This document shows, piece by piece, positions 19,074-27,714 of a stretch of DNA of 64,000 nt. The stretch comes from Psychroflexus planctonicus (GTDB lineage: Bacteria; Bacteroidota; Bacteroidia; Flavobacteriales; Flavobacteriaceae). The notes beneath the pieces were generated by a model that made no database searches, was not told where the DNA came from, and saw only the letters and a list, made by a program, of their open reading frames with translations. Location of the stretch: positions 186,001-250,000 of the forward strand of contig NZ_BMGM01000002.1 in the NCBI RefSeq assembly GCF_014640195.1, written 5' to 3'. Position 1 is the first letter of the stretch. Each line of letters starts with the position of its first letter. The translations under genes and the position numbers were made by a program.

Positions 19074-20258
19074 ATGAAAAAAATTACTTATTTATTGGTA
19101 TTGCTTGTTGTATTATCTGCTTGTAATTCAGCCAAAAGAGCTCAAAAAAATATAGCTATGGGAAATTACGAGCAAGCCATTGATATAGCTATAGATCATT
19201 TACAACGTGACCAAACTCGAAATCGAGGTCAAGAGCAAATTTTAATTTTACAAGAGGCATTCAATAAAATAAAGCTCAGAGATAAAAAAAGAATTCGATT
19301 TTTAGAGCGAGAAAAGAATGCTTCCAATAGCATTGAAATTTATAACACCTACCAAAAATTAGATCGTATTCAAAATCGAATTCAGCCCTTGCTTCCTTTA
19401 TATCACGAAGAACTCGGAAAAAATGTAGAATTTGAATTCACCGATTATTCAACAGCTATTTTAAATGCACAGGATCAATTGGTAGATTTTTATTACAACG
19501 AAGCAATTAATTTATTAAACACCCGTGAAAAGTTTAGCGCTCGCCAAGCTTATGAAGATTTGCAGAAATTAGAAAGCATCAGACCAAACCATAAGGACAC
19601 TAGAAACTTAATTGATGAAGCCTATTTTCTAGGAACTGATTTTGTTATGGTGAATATCCAAAACCAAACTGGATTTGTGATTCCAAAACAAGTGCAAGAA
19701 GCTTTAACCGATTTTAATACTTATGGCTTAGACGATAAGTGGACGCAATATCACACCAATCTTGAACCTGATTTAGATTATGATTTTGAAATGCTAATCG
19801 ACTTTATCAATTTTGGCTTTTCTCCAGACCAACTCAGAGAAAAAGAAATACAACTTAAAGATGAAGTAGTAGACGGTTGGAGATACAAAACCGATGCTCG
19901 TGGTAACTTTGTTAAAGATGATGAAGGCAACCGCATTAAGGAAGATGTTTATGTTGATGTAGAAGGCGTTTTACTGCAATCTATCCAACGAAAATCGGTT
20001 GCTGTTGAAGCACGCGTTATTTTTAACGATCTTAAAGCCAATCAAAAAATAAATACAATTCCTTTAATGAGTGAATTTGTTTTTGAAAATAGCTATGCAC
20101 AATTTCAAGGAGATGCTCGCGTATTGAATGACGACGAGAAAAGAATGCTTAAAAACAGACCTGTCCCGTTTCCAACAAACGAGCGAATGCTAATCGATGC
20201 AAGTGACGACATCAAGACTCAGTTAAAATCTATTATTCAACGAAACAAAATCCGATAA
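19074..20258 (+). CDS. Predicted lipoprotein with TPR-like helices
   Basis: 394 residues from the ATG at 19074. I prefer this start over 19044 because it gives a clean lipoprotein signal, MKKITYLLVLLVVLSAC, with the lipobox Cys at residue 17. Next come helical repeats resembling TPRs (NIAMGNYEQAIDIAIDHLQR; SARQAYEDLQKLESIRPNHK). A beta-rich C-terminal half includes the motif DARGNFVKDDEGNRIKED. It is likely anchored in the outer membrane facing the periplasm. The next gene begins one base after its stop, so the two are an operon. I do not recognise a named family; the function is unknown. Confidence 0.75.
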   Translation: MKKITYLLVLLVVLSACNSAKRAQKNIAMGNYEQAIDIAIDHLQRDQTRNRGQEQILILQEAFNKIKLRDKKRIRFLEREKNASNSIEIYNTYQKLDRIQNRIQPLLPLYHEELGKNVEFEFTDYSTAILNAQDQLVDFYYNEAINLLNTREKFSARQAYEDLQKLESIRPNHKDTRNLIDEAYFLGTDFVMVNIQNQTGFVIPKQVQEALTDFNTYGLDDKWTQYHTNLEPDLDYDFEMLIDFINFGFSPDQLREKEIQLKDEVVDGWRYKTDARGNFVKDDEGNRIKEDVYVDVEGVLLQSIQRKSVAVEARVIFNDLKANQKINTIPLMSEFVFENSYAQFQGDARVLNDDEKRMLKNRPVPFPTNERMLIDASDDIKTQLKSIIQRNKIR

Positions 20259-20259
20259 A

Positions 20260-20874
20260 ATGAAAAACACACTTTTACTAAGCTTAATTTTTGTAGCTAA
20301 TCTTTATTCTGTAACTGCTCAAGAAACTTACACACTTTATCTTAATGGCGAAGCTCACGAAATTGAACTCAATGAAAATTACACCAAGAAGATAGGTAAG
20401 GAAGAAATTGAATTTCAGCTGAAAGCTAAAGATACGCTGTATTATGAAGACGAATTGATGAGATTTGCTTACTTGCGTTTAAACCCGATTTCTAAAGTGG
20501 AATTAGATGAAACCATTGACCAAATTATGATGATGACAGCAGAAGGAACTGGCGTTATTGTTCAAAAATATTTAAGTATTAATCCCATTTTTTTGAATGA
20601 AATGATGCTCAATGAAGTTACCAAAGAAAGTTTAAATTATGGTTTCGACTTAAAGCGTGATGAATACCAAAAAACATTGAAAAGCGGTCAAACACTAACT
20701 GTTCAAAATGCTACTTTAACGTATAAAGATGAAGTGAATATTTACGAAGTAGCTACCATTGGTGGTAACGACCAAGGTATAATGGTTATGACCATTGCTA
20801 TGGATAACAATCCAGATACCATGGGCAAACAACTTATTAACTTGTTATGGTCTACGCTAGAGTACAAAGATTAA
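20260..20874 (+). CDS. Secreted protein of unknown function
   Basis: 204 residues with a signal peptide (LLLSLIFVANLYSVTAQ). The mature part begins with strand-like segments (ETYTLYLNGEAHEIELNENY; IEFQLKAKDTLYYEDELMRF). A Met-rich helix (ETIDQIMMMTAEGTG) and a C-terminal mixed region ending QLINLLWSTLEYKD follow. No cysteines or catalytic motif stand out. It starts one base after the lipoprotein gene stop and is therefore probably co-translated with it. No family recognised. Confidence 0.65.
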   Translation: MKNTLLLSLIFVANLYSVTAQETYTLYLNGEAHEIELNENYTKKIGKEEIEFQLKAKDTLYYEDELMRFAYLRLNPISKVELDETIDQIMMMTAEGTGVIVQKYLSINPIFLNEMMLNEVTKESLNYGFDLKRDEYQKTLKSGQTLTVQNATLTYKDEVNIYEVATIGGNDQGIMVMTIAMDNNPDTMGKQLINLLWSTLEYKD

Positions 20875-21426
20875 TTCTACTTTTTTGAAATTTTTTAACT
20901 CGTTTATCTTTTTTAAGAACTTACTCCCGTTGGTTATGGATTTCTAGTAGTTTTAAAAAAAACGACTAGAGTTTAAATCGCTTTTATATTTTATGCGAAA
21001 TACATTTGTATGCGTAAAATAATTGTTTGATTGTGTAGCTTAATTTTTGCCACAATTATCTAAAAGGAAGCAACACATTTAAGAAAATGCTCTGAAAATA
21101 ATTAAGGTGTAGAATTTACTTAACTTCTCTGTTTAAGATTGTATTTTAGTTTTAAACTTAAATTATAGTGATTTTCCTTTGAAGATATAATCCACAAGAA
21201 ATAATATTTTTGATGAATGTAAAATTAAATTTATTTTTTTCGCATAAAAAATTAAATTTATTTTAGTATAACTTTGAGTGTTTTAACATCTAATTTAGAA
21301 TTAATCTGTTTTTAGCAGTAAATACTAAATAAAAGTTAATAAAAATTTAATCAAATAAATCGTTTTATTATGTTTGTGACGAATTTAAGAGTTAAATTCA
21401 ATTTTTTTTAATAAAAACAACAAAAA
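20875..21426. other. Long AT-rich intergenic region with several -7-like motifs
   Basis: 552 bp without a protein-like reading frame. Three plus-strand matches to TAnnTTTG occur: TACATTTG (21001-21008), TAACTTTG (21269-21276) and TATGTTTG (21369-21376). Only the last is at normal distance from the downstream lipoprotein. A long leader or a small RNA is possible, but no conserved RNA motif is recognised. Confidence 0.5.
21369..21376 (+). promoter_or_regulatory. Probable promoter of the small lipoprotein gene
   Basis: TATGTTTG matches TAnnTTTG and lies 50 nt before the start codon. No clear -33 element is seen. Confidence 0.4.
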
Positions 21427-21693
21427 ATGAAAAAATTAAGTCTATTATTAACTTTAACATTAGGTTTATTTATTGCATCATGCTCAAGTGATGATGATTC
21501 TGGAAGTAAAAACAACAATTGTGTTACTTGTGAAATCGAATTATTTGGAACTGTCAACACAACTGATTATTGTGACAATGGTGATGGTACAGTAACTGTA
21601 ACCGCCGAAGGTGAAGAAGAAGTTGTTGACTTGGAAGGTGCTACTTTTCATCAGTTTATTTCAGCTTTTGAACAACTTGGTTCTTGTAACTAG
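21427..21693 (+). CDS. Small cysteine-containing lipoprotein
   Basis: 88 residues. Lipoprotein signal ending LFIASC with lipobox Cys19, followed by SSDDDSG. Acidic residues after the Cys are the export signal that sends lipoproteins to the surface in this phylum. Four further cysteines follow: a CVTC pair (32 and 35), Cys49 and Cys87, enough for two disulfides. The core has a short repeat-like strand (CDNGDGTVTVTAEGEEE). It has a long upstream region and a strong terminator immediately downstream, so it is monocistronic. Function unknown; the CxxC could be structural or redox-active. Confidence 0.75.
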   Translation: MKKLSLLLTLTLGLFIASCSSDDDSGSKNNNCVTCEIELFGTVNTTDYCDNGDGTVTVTAEGEEEVVDLEGATFHQFISAFEQLGSCN

Positions 21694-21714
21694 TGTTTAG
21701 CTTAACATCCTTAC

Positions 21715-21751
21715 AAAAATGCTGTTTTTTATAAGACAGCATTTTTTTTTT
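21715..21751 (+). terminator. Intrinsic terminator of the small lipoprotein gene
   Basis: Stem AAAAATGCTGT / ACAGCATTTTT with a 10-nt loop, continuing into an uninterrupted T run to 21751, starting 22 nt after the stop codon. Confidence 0.85.
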
Positions 21752-22166
21752 GGCGCTAATTCATAGCGATAGTATACCAATTTTACCTTTAATTGAAATA
21801 AATAAAACTCGGCTATGAGTCGTTAAGTGAATAAGCGATTAATTTAGTAAATGCATTCGTGAGAATTTTCAGAAGTAGCCGAGAAAAAGCAGTTACTTAT
21901 ATTCAGGTTTGGCATGCCTTTTTTTGAAACAAGTTAAATCTTAATCAGTTGTATTTTCATAAATCTTTCATCTTACATTATGAATTCAACTCTTTCTATT
22001 GTAAAAATAAAATCATTAATAATATCTCATCTCAGACCTATAATATTCGCATTAGCTTGAGAATTTACATAGCCAACTACATTAAATATGATTACACTTT
22101 ATATGTTAATTGCTATAACTATTTAAAGGTGAAATGCTTAAAAATAAAGAAGAGGGCAGCGTAGAA
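21752..22166. other. Intergenic region without recognised features
   Basis: About 415 bp, AT-rich. Short fragments such as aatgcattcgtgag resemble the dispersed cacgaat-type element seen near 62000. A 71-codon frame at 21949-22164 has no protein-like composition. Nothing else is recognised. Confidence 0.5.
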
Positions 22167-22475
22167 TTAAACCAATATCAATTCTTTAACTACATCTTCA
22201 CCTACTTTTTCATTGAGCATATCAATAATTTTTTGTTTTCCGTAGCTCAATTCTTCGCGTAGAGTAGAAGATGAAAGTTTGACAAAGAGCTTTCCTCGGT
22301 TCAATTGTAAACTTACCGTATAGCTTTTTATAGCTGGTCCTAGTTCGCTATGCCAAGCTTCTTCAATTGCCATTTGTGTAAAGCCTTTTGAAAGTGTTTT
22401 CTTGTTTTTGAAATCTTCCAAAATATCCTTCAGGCTTTTTTCTTCGCTAAATCTAGTTTTGTTTTTCATCATCAA
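22167..22475 (-). CDS. DUF721/DciA-like protein
   Basis: About 100 residues. It has the DUF721 pattern: a helical N-terminus (SLKDILEDFKNKK), a central VSLQLNRGKLFVKLSSSTLR strand segment, and LSYGKQKIIDMLNEKVGEDV. DUF721 proteins include DciA, the ancestral loader of the DnaB helicase. The neighbouring recF fits a replication/repair role. Three Met codons occur at the start (22475, 22472, 22469), and all overlap the upstream lipoprotein gene, whose stop is at 22453. Whether this short protein loads helicase is inference. Confidence 0.75.
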   Translation of the reverse strand: MMMKNKTRFSEEKSLKDILEDFKNKKTLSKGFTQMAIEEAWHSELGPAIKSYTVSLQLNRGKLFVKLSSSTLREELSYGKQKIIDMLNEKVGEDVVKELILV

Positions 22476-22884
22476 ATTCCATTAAGCCTTTGTAGCGCTG
22501 ATAGGTGTACGTTATTCCGTTGTTGTTTTTTACAACAAGTTTTTCTTCCGTTAGTTCAATAATTTCTTCATTCCAAGAATCGTAAGGGGTTTGGTATTTC
22601 AAAATTAAATTTCCTTCTTTTCCTTCTATAAGCTGAAATTCTTCAACATCTTTACTGCCTTGAAATTTACCAGAAAATTGTGGTTTTACTTTCTTCCGAA
22701 TTCCAGTTGAATCTTCCAACACAATATAATCAATGTTTTCATTCATTTGAAAGACTTTTGATTTTCCTTCTTCGTTTTCAGCTTTACTTATTTCCCAATA
22801 ACCTTCTAATTGTGCTATGTCTATATGATGCTGTTCACAGCCAAATAAAATAAACAAAGATAAAATAGTAAATAGCTTTTTCAT
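22453..22884 (-). CDS. Lipocalin-like lipoprotein
   Basis: 143 residues. Lipoprotein signal KKLFTILSLFILFGC with Cys16. The mature part fits the lipocalin-like fold used in Bacteroidota: LEGYWEISKAENEEGK (the GxW motif region), then strands ending in EEKLVVKNNNGITYTYQRYK. Ligand unknown. It lies 16 bp after recF and overlaps the DUF721 gene by about 20 bp, so recF, this gene and DUF721 form a tight operon although the lipoprotein has no obvious link to DNA repair. Confidence 0.75.
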   Translation of the reverse strand: MKKLFTILSLFILFGCEQHHIDIAQLEGYWEISKAENEEGKSKVFQMNENIDYIVLEDSTGIRKKVKPQFSGKFQGSKDVEEFQLIEGKEGNLILKYQTPYDSWNEEIIELTEEKLVVKNNNGITYTYQRYKGLMEFDDEKQN

Positions 22885-22900
22885 TAAAGTATAAGTTTAG

Positions 22901-23983
22901 TTATGTTAGTTCAAATATTTGATAATCAGTTGTATTTTCTTTCACTACATTTTCTGTTCGTTGTGCATGAGTGTCCGAAATAAACAACTGTCCGAGATCG
23001 TCTTTCATTACCATTTCAATTATTTTCTGAACGCGTTCTTCATCTAATTTATCAAAAATATCGTCTAATAGTAAAAGTGGTTTGGTGCCTTTTTGGGCTT
23101 TCATAAAATCATATTGGGCAAATTTTAATGCTATTAAATAGGATTTTTGTTGTCCTTGAGATCCAAACTTTTTAATCGGGTAATTTTCAATTTCAAATTG
23201 AAAATCGTCTTTATGAATTCCGAAATTAGAATACTGCAATCGTTTGTCTTTTTCTAATGCATTTTGCAGTCCAACTTCAAAATTTTCATCCTGTAATTGA
23301 CTTTTATATGTGAAGCTAACTTTTTCTCTTGCATTGCTAATATCTTGGTATCGCTGTTGTAAAATAGGTTGAAATTCTTCTATAAAACGAAGCCGTTTAG
23401 TGAATAATTCTTCACCATAATCAGCCATTTGCTGATTGTAAACTTGTAGGGTAGAAGCATCAAATTGATAATTAGCGGCAAAGTATTTTAATAATGCATT
23501 TCGCTGAGAAACTACCTTTTGGTAATTAATAAGCGCGGTTAAGTAGGATTTATCTCCTTGCGAAATAACCGAGTCTACAAATCTTCTTCGGGTTTCGCTT
23601 CCTTCAATAATTAAATCTCGATCGGCTGGTGAAATAATAACCAAGGGAATCTCGCCAATATGGTCAGATATTTTATCGTATACCTTTGCGTTTTTCTTAA
23701 TTATTTTTTTTTGTCCTTTTTTTACAGATACTACTATTTGTTGTTTGCTGCCATTCTTCTCAAAACTGCCATCCACCACAAAAAAGTCTTCACCATGCTG
23801 AATATTTTGCTTGGTTATAGGATTAAAATAACTTTTTCCAAAAGCCAATAAATAAATGCTATCTAAAATATTGGTTTTTCCAACACCATTTCTGCCTACA
23901 AAACAATTGATTTTAGCGTTAAAACTAAAGTTTTGATGATTGATGTTTTTAAAATTAATAATAGATAAATCGTTTAAAATCAT
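22901..23983 (-). CDS. recF: DNA replication/repair protein RecF
   Basis: 360 residues, normal length. Walker A GRNGVGKT at 30-37, the ABC-type signature [16 protein letters not shown], and Walker [14 protein letters not shown] followed by the D-loop are all present; the coiled-coil arms are short, as in RecF. RecF with RecO and RecR loads RecA at single-strand gaps. It heads the operon with the lipocalin-like and DUF721 genes. The start at 23983 is well placed, since family similarity begins at the first residues ([13 protein letters not shown]). Confidence 0.95.
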   Translation of the reverse strand: MILNDLSIINFKNINHQNFSFNAKINCFVGRNGVGKTNILDSIYLLAFGKSYFNPITKQNIQHGEDFFVVDGSFEKNGSKQQIVVSVKKGQKKIIKKNAKVYDKISDHIGEIPLVIISPADRDLIIEGSETRRRFVDSVISQGDKSYLTALINYQKVVSQRNALLKYFAANYQFDASTLQVYNQQMADYGEELFTKRLRFIEEFQPILQQRYQDISNAREKVSFTYKSQLQDENFEVGLQNALEKDKRLQYSNFGIHKDDFQFEIENYPIKKFGSQGQQKSYLIALKFAQYDFMKAQKGTKPLLLLDDIFDKLDEERVQKIIEMVMKDDLGQLFISDTHAQRTENVVKENTTDYQIFELT

Positions 23984-24141
23984 TTAAATAGATGCTTTTA
24001 TAAATTGAAAAAGGTAGATAACGAATTTAGTACTTTGTTTTTGATTAATGCATTACAATGCTTAAAATTTATTTTACTTTACAGGTGAATCTGCAAAAAT
24101 ATGTGTCGCTAAAAAGAGAATAAAAAAACAAGTGCTTAAAG

Positions 24142-24170
24142 TTGAATATTCAATTAAAATTATATTTTTG
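24142..24170 (+). promoter_or_regulatory. Promoter of the TPR/ribH operon
   Basis: TTG at 24142-24144 and TATTTTTG at 24163-24170, spaced 18 nt, a good match to the Bacteroidota TTG / TAnnTTTG promoter. It lies inside the extended upstream reading frame, arguing that translation starts at the ATG at 24192. Confidence 0.6.
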
Positions 24171-24191
24171 CCAATTGAATTAAATAGCATT

Positions 24192-24962
24192 ATGGCATCA
24201 TACAAAAAACGTGGCTACAAGCCTAAAAATAAAAAAGAACAGGAAGAACAAATTCACGAAGAGTCAACTACTGCAGAAGTATTTGATACGTTAGATGAAA
24301 AAGCTTCGAAGACCGAAGAATTTGTTAGTAAAAACCAAAATATAATTATTGGTTTAATTGCAATTATTGCGGTTTCTGTTTTAGGTTATTTAGGTTATCA
24401 GAATTTTATTTTAGAACCTAAGGAAAAAGAAGCTTCAGAAGAAATGCACCAAGCGCAATTGTTTTTCGACAATGCTATAAATTCTACTGGCAAAGCACAA
24501 GATTCAATTTTTAAATTAGCCATTAATGGTGGAAATGCTAAATTAGGTTTTGCTGATATTGCATCTAATTATAGCGGAACCAAAACAGCTGCTTTAGCCA
24601 ATTACTACGCTGGTATTTCGTACTTGAATATTGGAGAATACCAAGAAGCAATTAATTATTTAGACAAATTTGATTTAGATGATGAAGTAATTGCACCAAT
24701 GGCAAAAGCTTCTATAGGTGATGCTTTTTTACAAATTAATCAACCAGATGAAGCTTTAGGCTACTTTGAGCAAGCTATCAAGTTAAGTAACAACAGTTTT
24801 ACTACGCCTAAATTTTTAATGAAAGCTGCTATAACTGCTTTAGATATTAACGAACCTAAGAAAGCTTTAGCGTATTTAGAGCGAATTAATCAAGAATTTC
24901 CAGATGCTAGTGAAGCTAAAAGAGCTAAAGCTTTAACAGGAAGAGCGCAAGGACTTCTATAA
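24192..24962 (+). CDS. Membrane-anchored tetratricopeptide protein
   Basis: 256 residues from the ATG at 24192. The frame opens at 24132, but a promoter occupies 24142-24170. A lysine-rich N-terminus precedes one membrane segment (NIIIGLIAIIAVSVLGYLGY), giving an N-in, C-out orientation. The periplasmic part has TPR units (AALANYYAGISYLNIGEYQE; IGDAFLQINQPDEALGYFEQ; NEPKKALAYLERINQEFPDA). The layout resembles YfgM-type proteins that assist secreted-protein folding. It is followed 9 bp later by ribH; the pairing is probably transcriptional only. Confidence 0.82.
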   Translation: MASYKKRGYKPKNKKEQEEQIHEESTTAEVFDTLDEKASKTEEFVSKNQNIIIGLIAIIAVSVLGYLGYQNFILEPKEKEASEEMHQAQLFFDNAINSTGKAQDSIFKLAINGGNAKLGFADIASNYSGTKTAALANYYAGISYLNIGEYQEAINYLDKFDLDDEVIAPMAKASIGDAFLQINQPDEALGYFEQAIKLSNNSFTTPKFLMKAAITALDINEPKKALAYLERINQEFPDASEAKRAKALTGRAQGLL

Positions 24963-24971
24963 TTTTTTTGA

Positions 24972-25484
24972 ATGGCAACAGCTAACAAAAATTTATCTAC
25001 ATACAACAAAGAAGAAATACCCAATGCCAAAGATTTTAAATTTGGCATTGTTGTTTCTGAGTGGAATCCAAAAATAACACAAAACTTATTTCAAGGTGCT
25101 TTTGATGCCTTTCTTGAAAATGGAGCCATTAAAGAAAACATTGTAAGATGGAATGTTCCCGGTAGTTTTGAATTGGTTTATGGCGCAAAGAAAATGATCG
25201 AAAGTTTTGAAATGCTTGATGCCATTATTGTAGTTGGTGTTGTTATTCAAGGAGAAACCAAACATTTCGATTTTGTTTGCCAAGGTGTAACTCAAGGAGT
25301 GATAGATTTGAATGTGAAAGGAGATACACCTATTATTTTTTGTGTACTCACTGATAATCATATTCAACAAAGCATAGATCGTTCAGGCGGAAGACATGGC
25401 AACAAAGGAACAGAAGCTGCAATTGCGGCTATTAAAATGGCTCAATTACGTAAAGATGCCAAATTTTACGGTTTCCAAGATTAA
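24972..25484 (+). CDS. ribH: 6,7-dimethyl-8-ribityllumazine synthase
   Basis: 170 residues. The family core is clear: FGIVVSEWNPKITQNLFQGA, VPGSFELVYGAKK, VVGVVIQGETKHFDFVCQGV (with the catalytic His in the KHFD motif), and FCVLTDNHIQQSIDRSG. It condenses 5-amino-6-ribitylaminouracil with the RibB product to make lumazine, and forms icosahedral or pentameric assemblies. It lies between a TPR gene and a small membrane-protein gene that precedes mutL. Its substrate-supplying partner ribB is 17 kb away. Confidence 0.96.
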   Translation: MATANKNLSTYNKEEIPNAKDFKFGIVVSEWNPKITQNLFQGAFDAFLENGAIKENIVRWNVPGSFELVYGAKKMIESFEMLDAIIVVGVVIQGETKHFDFVCQGVTQGVIDLNVKGDTPIIFCVLTDNHIQQSIDRSGGRHGNKGTEAAIAAIKMAQLRKDAKFYGFQD

Positions 25485-25573
25485 TTCCGAGATTACGTTT
25501 TTGTTTTCTTAATTTTTCTAGTGATTTCCTTCTTTTGATTGGAAATGATTAAATTTGTTTAAAATCATTTTTG

Positions 25574-25870
25574 ATGCTAAAATTCAATTCCTTTAAACTA
25601 AATAAAAATCAGCGTTATAACTATACGCCTAGGTATTATAAAGGAAAATCTGAAGGTAATATTTATGATTTTGAATCTAAGTTTCAAAAATATAAAGATA
25701 CCACCAATAAAAACGATTTTGGTTCACATTGGGCTGAAGCGCGTGCACAAAGCCGAACACGAGCCAATCGCTCGTTCAACGGAAGAGTTTTGCTTATTGC
25801 AGCGATATTAATTTTTATCTTTTTATACATCATCGACTTCGATTTATCCATTTTTAGTCAACCTTATTAA
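25574..25870 (+). CDS. Small C-terminally anchored membrane protein
   Basis: About 98 residues from the ATG at 25574 (a TTG one codon earlier is possible). The N-terminal two thirds are polar and basic (FKLNKNQRYNYTPRYYKGKS) with Tyr/Arg-rich stretches. One hydrophobic segment, VLLIAAILIFIFLYIIDF, sits near the C-terminus. The TAA stop overlaps the mutL start (TAATG), so the genes are translationally coupled. As I recall, orthologs between ribH and mutL in flavobacteria are often labelled riboflavin synthase subunit beta, but nothing here resembles an enzyme. Function unknown. Confidence 0.72.
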   Translation: MLKFNSFKLNKNQRYNYTPRYYKGKSEGNIYDFESKFQKYKDTTNKNDFGSHWAEARAQSRTRANRSFNGRVLLIAAILIFIFLYIIDFDLSIFSQPY

Positions 25871-27714
25871 TGAGTGATATAATTCAATTATTACCTGATC
25901 ATGTTGCTAACCAAATTGCTGCAGGAGAAGTGGTGCAAAGACCAGCTTCTGTTGTAAAAGAGTTGCTGGAAAATGCAGTAGATGCGGGTGCCACTCAAGT
26001 AAATTTAGTGGTAAAAGATGCAGGTAAAAGTCTAGTGCAAGTAGTAGATAACGGACTTGGAATGTCTATGACAGACGCGCGTTTAGCTTTCGAACGCCAC
26101 GCAACATCCAAAATTAAATCGGCAGAAGATTTATTTGATTTACATACCAAAGGTTTTCGTGGAGAAGCTTTGGCTTCAATTGCTGCGGTAGCACAAGTTC
26201 AAGTGAAAACCAAAACAGAAAGCGCAGAAGTAGGAACCGAATTGTGCATTGAAGGAAGCGAAGTAAAAAGCCAAACTCCATGCGTTACCAAAAAAGGAAC
26301 TTCTATAGCGGTTAAAAATTTATTTTACAATATTCCCGCAAGGCGAAACTTTCTGAAATCGAATGCAGTTGAACAACGACATATTATAGATGAATTTCAA
26401 CGCGTTGCTTTAGCGCATCCCAACATAGGTTTCAGTTATGTACACAACGCAAACGAATTATTTCAACTGCCAGCTACAAAAGCAAGACAACGCATAGTTG
26501 GAATTATGGGAGCAAAAACCAACGAAAAGCTCGTTCCTGTTGAAGAACAAACGGATTTTATTCACTTAAAAGGATTTATTGCAAAACCCGAATATGCCAA
26601 AAAAACACGTGGCGAACAATTCTTTTTTGTCAATAACCGATTCATTAAGAGCTCGTATTTGCATCACGCAGTAAGTTCTGCTTTTGAAGGTTTGCTTCGG
26701 GACAAATCTATTCCTTCGTATTTTTTGTATTTAGATGTAGATCCCAAAACAGTGGATATCAATATTCACCCCACCAAAACAGAAATTAAATTTGAAGATG
26801 AGCATTCTATTTATGCCATTTTAAAAAGTGCCATCAAACATAGTTTAGGACAGTTTCAAATTACGCCAGCACTCGATTTTAATAAGGATTCAGAATTTGA
26901 TACTTCTTATCATCAGCACAAAAAACCCATCAGTAATCCAACTATTGAAGTAAATCGAAATTTCAATCCTTTTGAGTCGGATTCGAAGCCTAAATCGGTT
27001 TCCAATTATCAACATTCAACTTCCAAAAACACTTCATCTTGGGAAAGTTTATATGCCGATATTCAGCCTGATGAAGATGACAATGATGAAGATTTCATGC
27101 ACATTGAAACGGAAGCTAAGAATAATTTGTTTTCAACCGAAAACATCACTGAACAGCGAACTTGTTTTCAAATGAATGCTAAGTTTTTAGTTACTGAATA
27201 TCGATCTAAATTATTGGTCATAGACCAACATCGTGCGCATACACGAATTTTGTATGAAGAGTTAATGAAAAGCATCACAATGGACGCTGCACCGAGTCAG
27301 CAACTCTTATTTCCATTAGAAATGGAATTTTCTTCAGCCGATTTTCAAATTTTAAGTGAAGTACAAGAAGCCTTGATCTTAGTTGGTTTTGGATTTGAAA
27401 AATGGGAAAACAATGAAGCTGTTATTTCGGGTATTCCTAGTCATGTTAAAGAAAGTGATATCAGCAACATGTTGGACCAGCTAATTGCCGATATGCAAAT
27501 GGGAATTCCGAAGAATAATTTTGAACAAAACGATATTCTTGCCAAATCTCTTGCAAGAAATATGGCTATAAAGTCGGGAAGGCTTTTAAATACCACGGAA
27601 CAAGTAGATTTAATCAATCAATTATTTACTTGTAAGGAACCTACAAAAACACCAACTAACCAAAATATTTTTATCAATTTTGCACAAAGTGATTTAGAAA
27701 ACAAATTATTGTAA
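25870..27714 (+). CDS. mutL: DNA mismatch repair protein MutL
   Basis: 614 residues. The N-terminal GHKL ATPase is intact: ELLENAVDAGA (motif I), DNGLGM (II), TKGFRGEALASIAAV (III). A flexible linker (about 335-430) is rich in Ser, Asn, Glu and Asp. The C-terminal domain has DQHRAHTRILYEE at about 452-464, where endonuclease-active MutL proteins have DQHAxxExxxxE; the Ala and first Glu are replaced by Arg and Thr. The later CPHGRP-like metal motif is also not evident. MutL couples MutS mismatch recognition to strand removal. Its start overlaps the preceding stop, and a rhomboid gene begins immediately after its stop. Confidence 0.95.
   Translation: MSDIIQLLPDHVANQIAAGEVVQRPASVVKELLENAVDAGATQVNLVVKDAGKSLVQVVDNGLGMSMTDARLAFERHATSKIKSAEDLFDLHTKGFRGEALASIAAVAQVQVKTKTESAEVGTELCIEGSEVKSQTPCVTKKGTSIAVKNLFYNIPARRNFLKSNAVEQRHIIDEFQRVALAHPNIGFSYVHNANELFQLPATKARQRIVGIMGAKTNEKLVPVEEQTDFIHLKGFIAKPEYAKKTRGEQFFFVNNRFIKSSYLHHAVSSAFEGLLRDKSIPSYFLYLDVDPKTVDINIHPTKTEIKFEDEHSIYAILKSAIKHSLGQFQITPALDFNKDSEFDTSYHQHKKPISNPTIEVNRNFNPFESDSKPKSVSNYQHSTSKNTSSWESLYADIQPDEDDNDEDFMHIETEAKNNLFSTENITEQRTCFQMNAKFLVTEYRSKLLVIDQHRAHTRILYEELMKSITMDAAPSQQLLFPLEMEFSSADFQILSEVQEALILVGFGFEKWENNEAVISGIPSHVKESDISNMLDQLIADMQMGIPKNNFEQNDILAKSLARNMAIKSGRLLNTTEQVDLINQLFTCKEPTKTPTNQNIFINFAQSDLENKLL

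Noticed and set aside
20875-21426. RNase P RNA, tmRNA or 6S RNA in the long gap
   Set aside because: None of their conserved core sequences could be seen; only AT-rich DNA and promoter-like motifs.
21949-22164. 71-codon plus-strand reading frame
   Set aside because: Rich in Asn, Tyr and Ile as expected from random AT-rich DNA; no signal, domain or start context.
24132-24191. Upstream extension of the TPR protein
   Set aside because: A TTG / TATTTTTG promoter pair lies at 24142-24170, inside the extension, so the start is more likely the ATG at 24192.
25574-25870. Riboflavin synthase beta subunit
   Set aside because: The protein is a basic tail-anchored peptide without enzyme motifs; the real lumazine synthase is the preceding gene.
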